DNA from: Escarpia spicata
Lineage: Eukaryota > Annelida > Polychaeta > Sabellida > Siboglinidae
DNA length: 64,000 nucleotides
Direction: 5' to 3'
Assembly (NCBI GenBank): GCA_963995525.1
Contig: OZ023207.1
Span: forward strand, 35,416,792 to 35,480,791
The notes beneath the pieces were generated by a model. The model made no database searches. It was not told the origin of the DNA and saw nothing but the letters and a program-made list of their open reading frames with translations. This document shows positions 55,018-64,000 of the stretch, one piece after another (position 1 is the first letter of the stretch; every line of letters starts with the position of its first letter). The position numbers and the translations under genes were made by a program.

Positions 55018-58000
55018 AGAACTGTTCGTTCATGCAAGAGAAATATTATGCTATCAGTTTGAATTGATTGAAACTCAGCATTTGGGATCGTTTTTAACTG
55101 TTGATTACCCGCTGTAAATGAAAACTAACCGTCAGAAAACGTCTAGATTGCTGTAATAGTGACCCCTGAAGTGTCAAACAAGCGAAATATTATGCTATCA
55201 CTTCGAATTGATCGATACTCAGCATTTGGGAACGTTTTTAACTGTTGATTACCGCCAATAAATGAAAAATAACCGTCAGAAAACGTATACATTGCTGTGA
55301 ATGTGAGCTGTACGGTTATACACGAGAAACGTTATGTTATGCCATTGAATTGAACGATATTCAGAATTTTGCATCGTTTTAAAGTGTTGATTACCCCCTA
55401 TAAATGAAAACTAACCGTCAGAAAACGTCTAGAATGCTCTGAATGTAAGCCGTACGGTGAAACATACGAAATATTATGTTATATCATTGAATTGAATGAT
55501 ATTCAGCATATGGTTACGTTTTTAACTTTTGATTACCCCTTATATATGAAAACTAACCGTCAGAAAATGTCTAGATTACTGTCGTAGAGAACTGTTCGTT
55601 CATGCAAGAGAAATATTATGCTATCAGTTTGAATTGATTGAAACTCAGCATTTGGGATCGTTTTTAACTGTTGATTACCCGCTGTAAATGAAAACTAACC
55701 GTCAGAAAACGTCTAGATTGCTGTAATAGTGACCCCTGAAGTGTTAAACAAGCGAAATATTATGCTATCACTTCGAATTGATCGATACTCAGCATTTGGG
55801 AACGTTTTTAACTGTTGATTACCCCCTATAAATGAAAAATAACCGTCAGAAAACGTATACATTGCTGTGAATGTGAGCTGTACGGTTATACACGAGAAAC
55901 GTTATGTTATGCCATTGAATTGAACGATATTCAGAATTTTGCATCGTTTTAAAGTGTTGATTACCCCCTATAAATGAAAACTAACCATCAGAAAACGTCT
56001 ACAATGCTGTGATTGTAAGCCGAACGGTGATACATAAGAAATATTATGTTATATCATTGAAATGAACGATATTCAGCATTTGGCAACGTTTTTAACTTTT
56101 CTTTACCCCCTATAAATGAAAACAAACCGTCAGAAAATGTCTAGACTACTGTGATAGTGAACTGTACGTTCATACAAGAGAAATATTATGCTATCACTTC
56201 GAATAGATTCATACTCAGCATTTGGGAACGTTTTTAACTGTTGATTACCCCCTATAAATGAAAACAAACCGTCATAAAACGTGTACATTGCTGTAAATGT
56301 GAGCTGTACGGTTATACACGCGAAATATTATGTTATGCCATTGAATTGAACAATATTCAGCATTTTGCATCATTTTAAAGTGTTGATTACCCCCTATAAA
56401 TGAAAACTAACCGTCAGAAAACGTCTAGAATGCTCTGAATGTAAGCCGTACGGTGAAACATACGAAATATTATGTTATATCATTGAATTGAATGATATTC
56501 AGCATATAGTTACGTTTTTAACTTTTGATTACCCCTTATATATGAAAACTAACCGTCAGAAAATGTCTAGATTACTGTCGTAGAGAACTGTTCGTTCATG
56601 CAAGAGAAATATTATGCTATCAGTTTGAATTGATTGAAACTCAGCCTTTGGGATCGTTTTTAACTGTTGATTACCCGCTGTAAATGAAAACTAACCGTCA
56701 GAAAACGTCTAGATTGCTGTAATAGTGACCCCTGAAGTGTCAAACAAGCGAAATATTATGCTATCACTTCGAATTGATCGATACTCAGCATTTGGGAACG
56801 TTTTTAACTGTTGATTACCGCCTATAAATGAAAAATAACCGTCAGAAAACGTATACATTGCTGTGAATGTGAGCTGTACGGTTATACACGAGAAACGTTA
56901 TGTTATGCCATTGAATTGAACGATATTCAGAATTTTGCATCGTTTTAAAGTGTTGATTACCCCCTATAAATGAAAACTAACCATCAGAAAACGTCTACAA
57001 TGCTGTGATTGTAAGCCGAACGGTGATACATAAGAACTATTATGTTATATCATTGAAATGAACGATATTCAGCATTTGTCAAGTTTTTAACTTTTCTTTA
57101 CCCCCTATAAATGAAAACTAACCGTCAGAAAATGTATAGACTACTGTGATAGTGAACTGTACTTTCATAAAAGAGAAATATTATGCTATCACTTCGAATT
57201 GATTCATACTCAGCATTTGGGAACGTTTTTAACTGTTGATTACCCCCTATAAATGAAAACAAACCGTCAGAAAACGTGTACATTGCTGTAAATGTGAGCT
57301 GTACGGTTATACACGCGAAATATTATGTTATGCCATTGAATTGAACAATATTCAGCATTTTGCATCATTTTAAAGTGTTGATTACCCCCTATAAATGAAA
57401 ACTAACCGTCAGAAAACGTCTAGAATGCTCTGAATGTAAGCCGTACGGTGAAACATACGAAACATTATGTTATATCATTGAATTGAACGATATTCAGCAT
57501 ATGGTAACGGTTTTAACTTTTGATTACCCCTTATATATGAAAACTAACAGTCAGAAAATGTCTAGATTACTGTCGTAGAGAACTGTACGTTCATGCAAGA
57601 GAAATATTATGCTATCAGTTTGAATTGATTGAAACTCAGCATTTGGGATCGTTTTTAACTGTTGATTACCCGCTGTAAATGAAAACTAACCGTCAGAAAA
57701 CGTCTAGATTGCTGTAATAGTGACCTGAAGTGTCAAACAAGCGAAATATTATGCTATCACTTCGAATTGATCGATACTCAGCATTTGGGAACGTTTTTAA
57801 CTGTTGATTACCCCCTATAAATGAAAAATAACCGTCAGAAAACGTATACATTGCTGTGAATGTGAGCTGTACGGTTATACACGAGAAACGTTATGTTATG
57901 CCATTGAATTGAACGATATTCAAAATTTTGCATCGTTTTAAAGTGTTGATTACCCCCTATAAATGAAAACTAACCGTCAGAAATCGTCTAGAATGCTCTG

Positions 58001-58388
58001 AATGTAAGCCGTACGGTGAAACATACGAAATATTATGTTATATCATTGAATTGAACGATATTCAACATATGGTAACGTTTTAAACTTTTGATTACCCCTT
58101 ATATATGAAAACTAACCGTCAGAAAATGTCTAGATTACTGTCGTAGAGAACTGTACGTTCATGCAAGAGAAATATTATGCTATCAGTTTGAATTGATTGA
58201 AACTCAGCATTTGGGATCGTTTTTAACTGTTGATTACCCGCTGTAAATGAAAACAAACCGTCATAAAACGTGTACATTGCTGTAAATGTGAGCTGTACGG
58301 TTATACACGCGAAATATTATGTTATGCCATTGAATTGAACAATATTCAGCATTTTGCATCATTTTAAAGTGTTGATTACCCCCTATAA
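54835..58388 (+). repeat. Block H copy 2: 25-mer higher-order repeat, 3554 bp
   Basis: It has the same 25 monomers as copy 1 and looks almost base-for-base identical; the only difference I confirmed is the 53026 substitution absent here. Such closeness implies very recent duplication or strong homogenisation. Confidence 0.95.
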
Positions 58389-58571
58389 ATGAAAACTAAC
58401 CTCAGAAAACGTCTAGAATGCTCTGAATGTAAGCCGTACGGTGAAACATACGAACTATTATGTTATATCATTGAATTGAATGATATTCAGCATATGGTTA
58501 CGTTTTTAACTTTTGATTACCCCTTATATATGAAAACTAACCGTCAGAAAATGTCTAGATTACTGTCGTAG
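58389..58571 (+). other. Third copy of the 60-codon satellite ORF, not a gene
   Basis: It has the same predicted peptide as the other two and the same one-base deletion. The next homologous monomer, at 63509, lacks the deletion and stops at TGA after 12 codons. Confidence 0.9.
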
Positions 58572-58957
58572 AGAACTGTTCGTTCATGCAAGAGAAATAT
58601 TATGCTATCAGTTTGAATTGATTGAAACTCAGCATTTGGGATCGTTTTTAACTGTTGATTACCCGCTGTAAATGAAAACTAACCGTCAGAAAACGTCTAG
58701 ATTGCTGTAATAGTGACCCCTGAAGTGTCAAACAAGCGAAATATTATGCTATCACTTCGAATTGATCGATACTCAGCATTTGGGAACGTTTTTAACTGTT
58801 GATTACCGCCAATAAATGAAAAATAACCGTCAGAAAACGTATACATTGCTGTGAATGTGAGCTGTACGGTTATACACGAGAAACGTTATGTTATGCCATT
58901 GAATTGAACGATATTCAGAATTTTGCATCGTTTTAAAGTGTTGATTACCCCCTATAA

Positions 58958-61900
58958 ATGAAAACTAACCGTCAGAAAACGTCTAGAATGCTCTGAATGT
59001 AAGCCGTACGGTGAAACATACGAAATATTATGTTATATCATTGAATTGAATGATATTCAGCATATGGTTACGTTTTTAACTTTTGATTACCCCTTATATA
59101 TGAAAACTAACCGTCAGAAAATGTCTAGATTACTGTCGTAGAGAACTGTTCGTTCATGCAAGAGAAATATTATGCTATCAGTTTGAATTGATTGAAACTC
59201 AGCATTTGGGATCGTTTTTAACTGTTGATTACCCGCTGTAAATGAAAACTAACCGTCAGAAAACGTCTAGATTGCTGTAATAGTGACCCCTGAAGTGTTA
59301 AACAAGCGAAATATTATGCTATCACTTCGAATTGATCGATACTCAGCATTTGGGAACGTTTTTAACTGTTGATTACCCCCTATAAATGAAAAATAACCGT
59401 CAGAAAACGTATACATTGCTGTGAATGTGAGCTGTACGGTTATACACGAGAAACGTTATGTTATGCCATTGAATTGAACGATATTCAGAATTTTGCATCG
59501 TTTTAAAGTGTTGATTACCCCCTATAAATGAAAACTAACCATCAGAAAACGTCTACAATGCTGTGATTGTAAGCCGAACGGTGATACATAAGAAATATTA
59601 TGTTATATCATTGAAATGAACGATATTCAGCATTTGGCAACGTTTTTAACTTTTCTTTACCCCCTATAAATGAAAACAAACCGTCAGAAAATGTCTAGAC
59701 TACTGTGATAGTGAACTGTACGTTCATACAAGAGAAATATTATGCTATCACTTCGAATAGATTCATACTCAGCATTTGGGAACGTTTTTAACTGTTGATT
59801 ACCCCCTATAAATGAAAACAAACCGTCATAAAACGTGTACATTGCTGTAAATGTGAGCTGTACGGTTATACACGCGAAATATTATGTTATGCCATTGAAT
59901 TGAACAATATTCAGCATTTTGCATCATTTTAAAGTGTTGATTACCCCCTATAAATGAAAACTAACCGTCAGAAAACGTCTAGAATGCTCTGAATGTAAGC
60001 CGTACGGTGAAACATACGAAATATTATGTTATATCATTGAATTGAATGATATTCAGCATATAGTTACGTTTTTAACTTTTGATTACCCCTTATATATGAA
60101 AACTAACCGTCAGAAAATGTCTAGATTACTGTCGTAGAGAACTGTTCGTTCATGCAAGAGAAATATTATGCTATCAGTTTGAATTGATTGAAACTCAGCC
60201 TTTGGGATCGTTTTTAACTGTTGATTACCCGCTGTAAATGAAAACTAACCGTCAGAAAACGTCTAGATTGCTGTAATAGTGACCCCTGAAGTGTCAAACA
60301 AGCGAAATATTATGCTATCACTTCGAATTGATCGATACTCAGCATTTGGGAACGTTTTTAACTGTTGATTACCGCCTATAAATGAAAAATAACCGTCAGA
60401 AAACGTATACATTGCTGTGAATGTGAGCTGTACGGTTATACACGAGAAACGTTATGTTATGCCATTGAATTGAACGATATTCAGAATTTTGCATCGTTTT
60501 AAAGTGTTGATTACCCCCTATAAATGAAAACTAACCGTCAGAAAACGTCTAGAATGCTCTGAATGTAAGCCGTACGGTGAAACATACGAAATATTATGTT
60601 ATATCATTGAATTGAATGATATTCAGCATATGGTTACGTTTTTAACTTTTGATTACCCCTTATATATGAAAACTAACCGTCAGAAAATGTCTAGATTACT
60701 GTCGTAGAGAACTGTTCGTTCATGCAAGAGAAATATTATGCTATCAGTTTGAATTGATTGAAACTCAGCATTTGGGATCGTTTTTAACTGTTGATTACCC
60801 GCTGTAAATGAAAACTAACCGTCAGAAAACGTCTAGATTGCTGTAATAGTGACCCCTGAAGTGTTAAACAAGCGAAATATTATGCTATCACTTCGAATTG
60901 ATCGATACTCAGCATTTGGGAACGTTTTTAACTGTTGATTACCCCCTATAAATGAAAAATAACCGTCAGAAAACGTATACATTGCTGTGAATGTGAGCTG
61001 TACGGTTATACACGAGAAACGTTATGTTATGCCATTGAATTGAACGATATTCAGAATTTTGCATCGTTTTAAAGTGTTGATTACCCCCTATAAATGAAAA
61101 CTAACCATCAGAAAACGTCTACAATGCTGTGATTGTAAGCCGAACGGTGATACATAAGAAATATTATGTTATATCATTGAAATGAACGATATTCAGCATT
61201 TGGCAACGTTTTTAACTTTTCTTTACCCCCTATAAATGAAAACAAACCGTCAGAAAATGTCTAGACTACTGTGATAGTGAACTGTACGTTCATACAAGAG
61301 AAATATTATGCTATCACTTCGAATAGATTCATACTCAGCATTTGGGAACGTTTTTAACTGTTGATTACCCCCTATAAATGAAAACAAACCGTCATAAAAC
61401 GTGTACATTGCTGTAAATGTGAGCTGTACGGTTATACACGCGAAATATTATGTTATGCCATTGAATTGAACAATATTCAGCATTTTGCATCATTTTAAAG
61501 TGTTGATTACCCCCTATAAATGAAAACTAACCGTCAGAAAACGTCTAGAATGCTCTGAATGTAAGCCGTACGGTGAAACATACGAAATATTATGTTATAT
61601 CATTGAATTGAATGATATTCAGCATATAGTTACGTTTTTAACTTTTGATTACCCCTTATATATGAAAACTAACCGTCAGAAAATGTCTAGATTACTGTCG
61701 TAGAGAACTGTTCGTTCATGCAAGAGAAATATTATGCTATCAGTTTGAATTGATTGAAACTCAGCCTTTGGGATCGTTTTTAACTGTTGATTACCCGCTG
61801 TAAATGAAAACTAACCGTCAGAAAACGTCTAGATTGCTGTAATAGTGACCCCTGAAGTGTCAAACAAGCGAAATATTATGCTATCACTTCGAATTGATCG

Positions 61901-62089
61901 ATACTCAGCATTTGGGAACGTTTTTAACTGTTGATTACCGCCTATAAATGAAAAATAACCGTCAGAAAACGTATACATTGCTGTGAATGTGAGCTGTACG
62001 GTTATACACGAGAAACGTTATGTTATGCCATTGAATTGAACGATATTCAGAATTTTGCATCGTTTTAAAGTGTTGATTACCCCCTATAA
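58958..62089 (+). repeat. Tandem duplication of 11 monomers (1566 bp) inside block H copy 3
   Basis: Units 58958-60523 and 60524-62089 both run T6, T7, T1, T2, T3, T4, T5, T6, T7, T1, T2. The duplication starts and ends at a T2/T6 junction, as expected from unequal exchange between the two T2 positions of the 25-mer. The two units appear identical by eye. Confidence 0.92.
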
Positions 62090-63508
62090 ATGAAAACTAA
62101 CCATCAGAAAACGTCTACAATACTGTGATTGTAAGCCGAACGGTGATACATAAGAACTATTATGTTATATCATTGAAATGAACGATATTCAGCATTTGTC
62201 AAGTTTTTAACTTTTCTTTACCCCCTATAAATGAAAACTAACCGTCAGAAAATGTATAGACTACTGTGATAGTGAACTGTACTTTCATAAAAGAGAAATA
62301 TTATGCTATCACTTCGAATTGATTCATACTCAGCATTTGGGAACGTTTTTAACTGTTGATTACCCCCTATAAATGAAAACAAACCGTCAGAAAACGTGTA
62401 CATTGCTGTAAATGTGAGCTGTACGGTTATACACGCGAAATATTATGTTATGCCATTGAATTGAACAATATTCAGCATTTTGCATCATTTTAAAGTGTTG
62501 ATTACCCCCTATAAATGAAAACTAACCGTCAGAAAACGTCTAGAATGCTCTGAATGTAAGCCGTACGGTGAAACATACGAAACATTATGTTATATCATTG
62601 AATTGAACGATATTCAGCATATGGTAACGGTTTTAACTTTTGATTACCCCTTATATATGAAAACTAACAGTCAGAAAATGTCTAGATTACTGTCGTAGAG
62701 AACTGTACGTTCATGCAAGAGAAATATTATGCTATCAGTTTGAATTGATTGAAACTCAGCATTTGGGATCGTTTTTAACTGTTGATTACCCGCTGTAAAT
62801 GAAAACTAACCGTCAGAAAACGTCTAGATTGCTGTAATAGTGACCTGAAGTGTCAAACAAGCGAAATATTATGCTATCACTTCGAATTGATCGATACTCA
62901 GCATTTGGGAACGTTTTTAACTGTTGATTACCCCCTATAAATGAAAAATAACCGTCAGAAAACGTATACATTGCTGTGAATGTGAGCTGTACGGTTATAC
63001 ACGAGAAACGTTATGTTATGCCATTGAATTGAACGATATTCAAAATTTTGCATCGTTTTAAAGTGTTGATTACCCCCTATAAATGAAAACTAACCGTCAG
63101 AAATCGTCTAGAATGCTCTGAATGTAAGCCGTACGGTGAAACATACGAAATATTATGTTATATCATTGAATTGAACGATATTCAACATATGGTAACGTTT
63201 TAAACTTTTGATTACCCCTTATATATGAAAACTAACCGTCAGAAAATGTCTAGATTACTGTCGTAGAGAACTGTACGTTCATGCAAGAGAAATATTATGC
63301 TATCAGTTTGAATTGATTGAAACTCAGCATTTGGGATCGTTTTTAACTGTTGATTACCCGCTGTAAATGAAAACAAACCGTCATAAAACGTGTACATTGC
63401 TGTAAATGTGAGCTGTACGGTTATACACGCGAAATATTATGTTATGCCATTGAATTGAACAATATTCAGCATTTTGCATCATTTTAAAGTGTTGATTACC
63501 CCCTATAA

Positions 63509-64000
63509 ATGAAAACTAACCGTCAGAAAACGTCTAGAATGCTCTGAATGTAAGCCGTACGGTGAAACATACGAACTATTATGTTATATCATTGAATTGA
63601 ATGATATTCAGCATATGGTTACGTTTTTAACTTTTGATTACCCCTTATATATGAAAACTAACCGTCAGAAAATGTCTAGATTACTGTCGTAGAGAACTGT
63701 TCGTTCATGCAAGAGAAATATTATGCTATCAGTTTGAATTGATTGAAACTCAGCATTTGGGATCGTTTTTAACTGTTGATTACCCGCTGTAAATGAAAAC
63801 TAACCGTCAGAAAACGTCTAGATTGCTGTAATAGTGACCCCTGAAGTGTCAAACAAGCGAAATATTATGCTATCACTTCGAATTGATCGATACTCAGCAT
63901 TTGGGAACGTTTTTAACTGTTGATTACCGCCAATAAATGAAAAATAACCGTCAGAAAACGTATACATTGCTGTGAATGTGAGCTGTACGGTTATACACGA
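63509..64000 (+). repeat. Block H copy 4: start of a further 25-mer, cut by the window edge
   Basis: It contains T6, T7, T1 and a partial T2 with the preceding TACCGCCAAT mark at 63925. The T6 shares the GAACTATTATG variant of the first monomer of copies 1-3 but keeps the G that they have lost (AACCGTCAG), so it is 142 bp long and has no 60-codon frame. Confidence 0.9.

Larger units (their letters stand above)
58389..63508 (+). repeat. Block H copy 3: enlarged 36-mer, 5120 bp
   Basis: It is the 25-mer with 11 further monomers. CGAATAG in T4 occurs at 59754 and again at 61320, and CAGCCTTTGGG near 60199 and 61765, both 1566 bp apart, whereas each occurs once per 3554 bp in copies 1 and 2. The rest of the unit is in the standard order. 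Confidence 0.95.
1..64000 (+). repeat. 142-bp AT-rich tandem satellite array, whole window
   Basis: The conserved tract around TTACCCCCTATAAATG recurs every 142 bases from end to end (for example at 121, 263, 405 and 547), always on the + strand. About 450 monomers fit in the window and both ends lie inside monomers, so the array continues beyond it. Seven subtypes (T1-T7) share the block ATGAAAA..AACC.TCAGAAAA and differ mostly in the middle. No inversion, mobile element, unique spacer, tRNA-like or rRNA-like segment was seen. 142 is not a multiple of three and stops occur in every monomer, so the array does not code for protein. Such arrays typically form centromeric or pericentromeric heterochromatin in eukaryotes; that role is inferred, not shown by the sequence. 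Confidence 0.98.

Noticed and set aside
51281..58571. Three identical 60-residue proteins as a small gene family
   Set aside because: They arise from one frame-shifting base loss in a satellite monomer and recur only because the 25-mer is duplicated. The predicted product has no domain and repeats its own start.
1..64000. CRISPR array
   Set aside because: Repeats are periodic, but there are no unique spacers: the whole 142-bp period is repeated, and no cas gene or leader is present.
1..64000. CENP-B box (TTCG....A..CGGG)
   Set aside because: TTCGAATTGATCGATAC in T1 and TTCGTTCATGC in T7 share only the TTCG start; no monomer has the A..CGGG part on either strand.
1..64000. Telomeric repeats (TTAGGG, TTAGG, TTTAGGG types)
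   Set aside because: No tandem short G-rich repeat occurs; the C-runs (CCCCC) are single and separated by 142 bp.
1..64000. Tenebrio molitor or another named beetle as source
   Set aside because: The 142-bp length fits, but I cannot compare with that satellite's sequence, and the strong subtype divergence here does not suggest a uniform array. Length alone is too weak.
1..64000. Half-length (71-bp) internal dimer inside the monomer
   Set aside because: Halves were compared by eye. Weak similarity between TGAAAAC and TGAATTGAAC regions lies about 83 bp apart, not 71, and is no better than chance in AT-rich DNA.
1..64000. Repeated short frame MKTNRQK at each monomer ATG as a coding signal
   Set aside because: In T6 it stops after 12 codons and the other subtypes also stop early. 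The 142-bp period puts each monomer in a new frame.
1..64000. Integrated virus, plasmid origin iterons or bacterial locus
   Set aside because: There is no gene, unique segment or replication protein, and the array is far longer and more structured than iteron sets.

Overview
The whole 64 kb window is one uninterrupted satellite DNA array. It is AT-rich; a hand count of one monomer gives 47 G/C in 142 bases. It is built from about 450 head-to-tail monomers of 142 bp, all in the same orientation. I see no protein-coding gene, RNA gene, transposon, CRISPR array or unique sequence on either strand. This points to a eukaryotic chromosome, most likely centromeric or pericentromeric heterochromatin. 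The species cannot be named from the sequence. A 142-bp satellite monomer is known from tenebrionid beetles such as Tenebrio molitor, but length alone is not evidence of origin.

The monomers fall into seven recurring subtypes, called T1 to T7 here. They normally follow each other in the fixed order T1-T2-T3-T4-T5-T6-T7, giving an ancestral heptamer of 994 bp. Monomers are counted here from a conserved ATG in the tract C-TATAAATG-AAAAC. On top of the heptamer lie larger higher-order repeats (HORs), and their size changes along the window:

(A) 1-1838, a shuffled edge with a 5-mer (710 bp) repeated twice; (B) 1839-8654, two copies of a 24-mer (3408 bp) rich in a 3-monomer module; (C) 8229-16464, four copies of a 13-mer (1846 bp), two enlarged to 16-mers (2272 bp) by one extra 3-monomer module; (D) 16465-26267, a less regular mosaic of heptamers and 12-mers with many hybrid monomers; (E) 26268-32235, two copies of a 21-mer (2984 bp, three heptads); (F) 32236-38202, three copies of a 14-mer (1989 bp, two heptads); (G) 38203-50145, three copies of a 28-mer (3981 bp, four heptads, one with T5 replaced by T2); (H) 50146-64000, a 25-mer (3554 bp) in tandem, one copy enlarged to a 36-mer by duplication of 11 monomers. 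Block H shares private variants with the second half of G and looks derived from it.

The layout is best read as a record of repeated unequal exchange and local amplification: register jumps, hybrid monomers, modules gained and lost, and nearly identical recent copies on the right. The only ORFs of note are three copies of one 60-codon frame in block H, created by a single-base deletion in one T6 monomer; they are not genes. HOR borders are given in the ATG register; true recombination points lie within about 100 bp and cannot be placed exactly because neighbouring monomers are so alike. I found no evidence for a new enzyme-based or defence system here; the interest lies in the satellite architecture.
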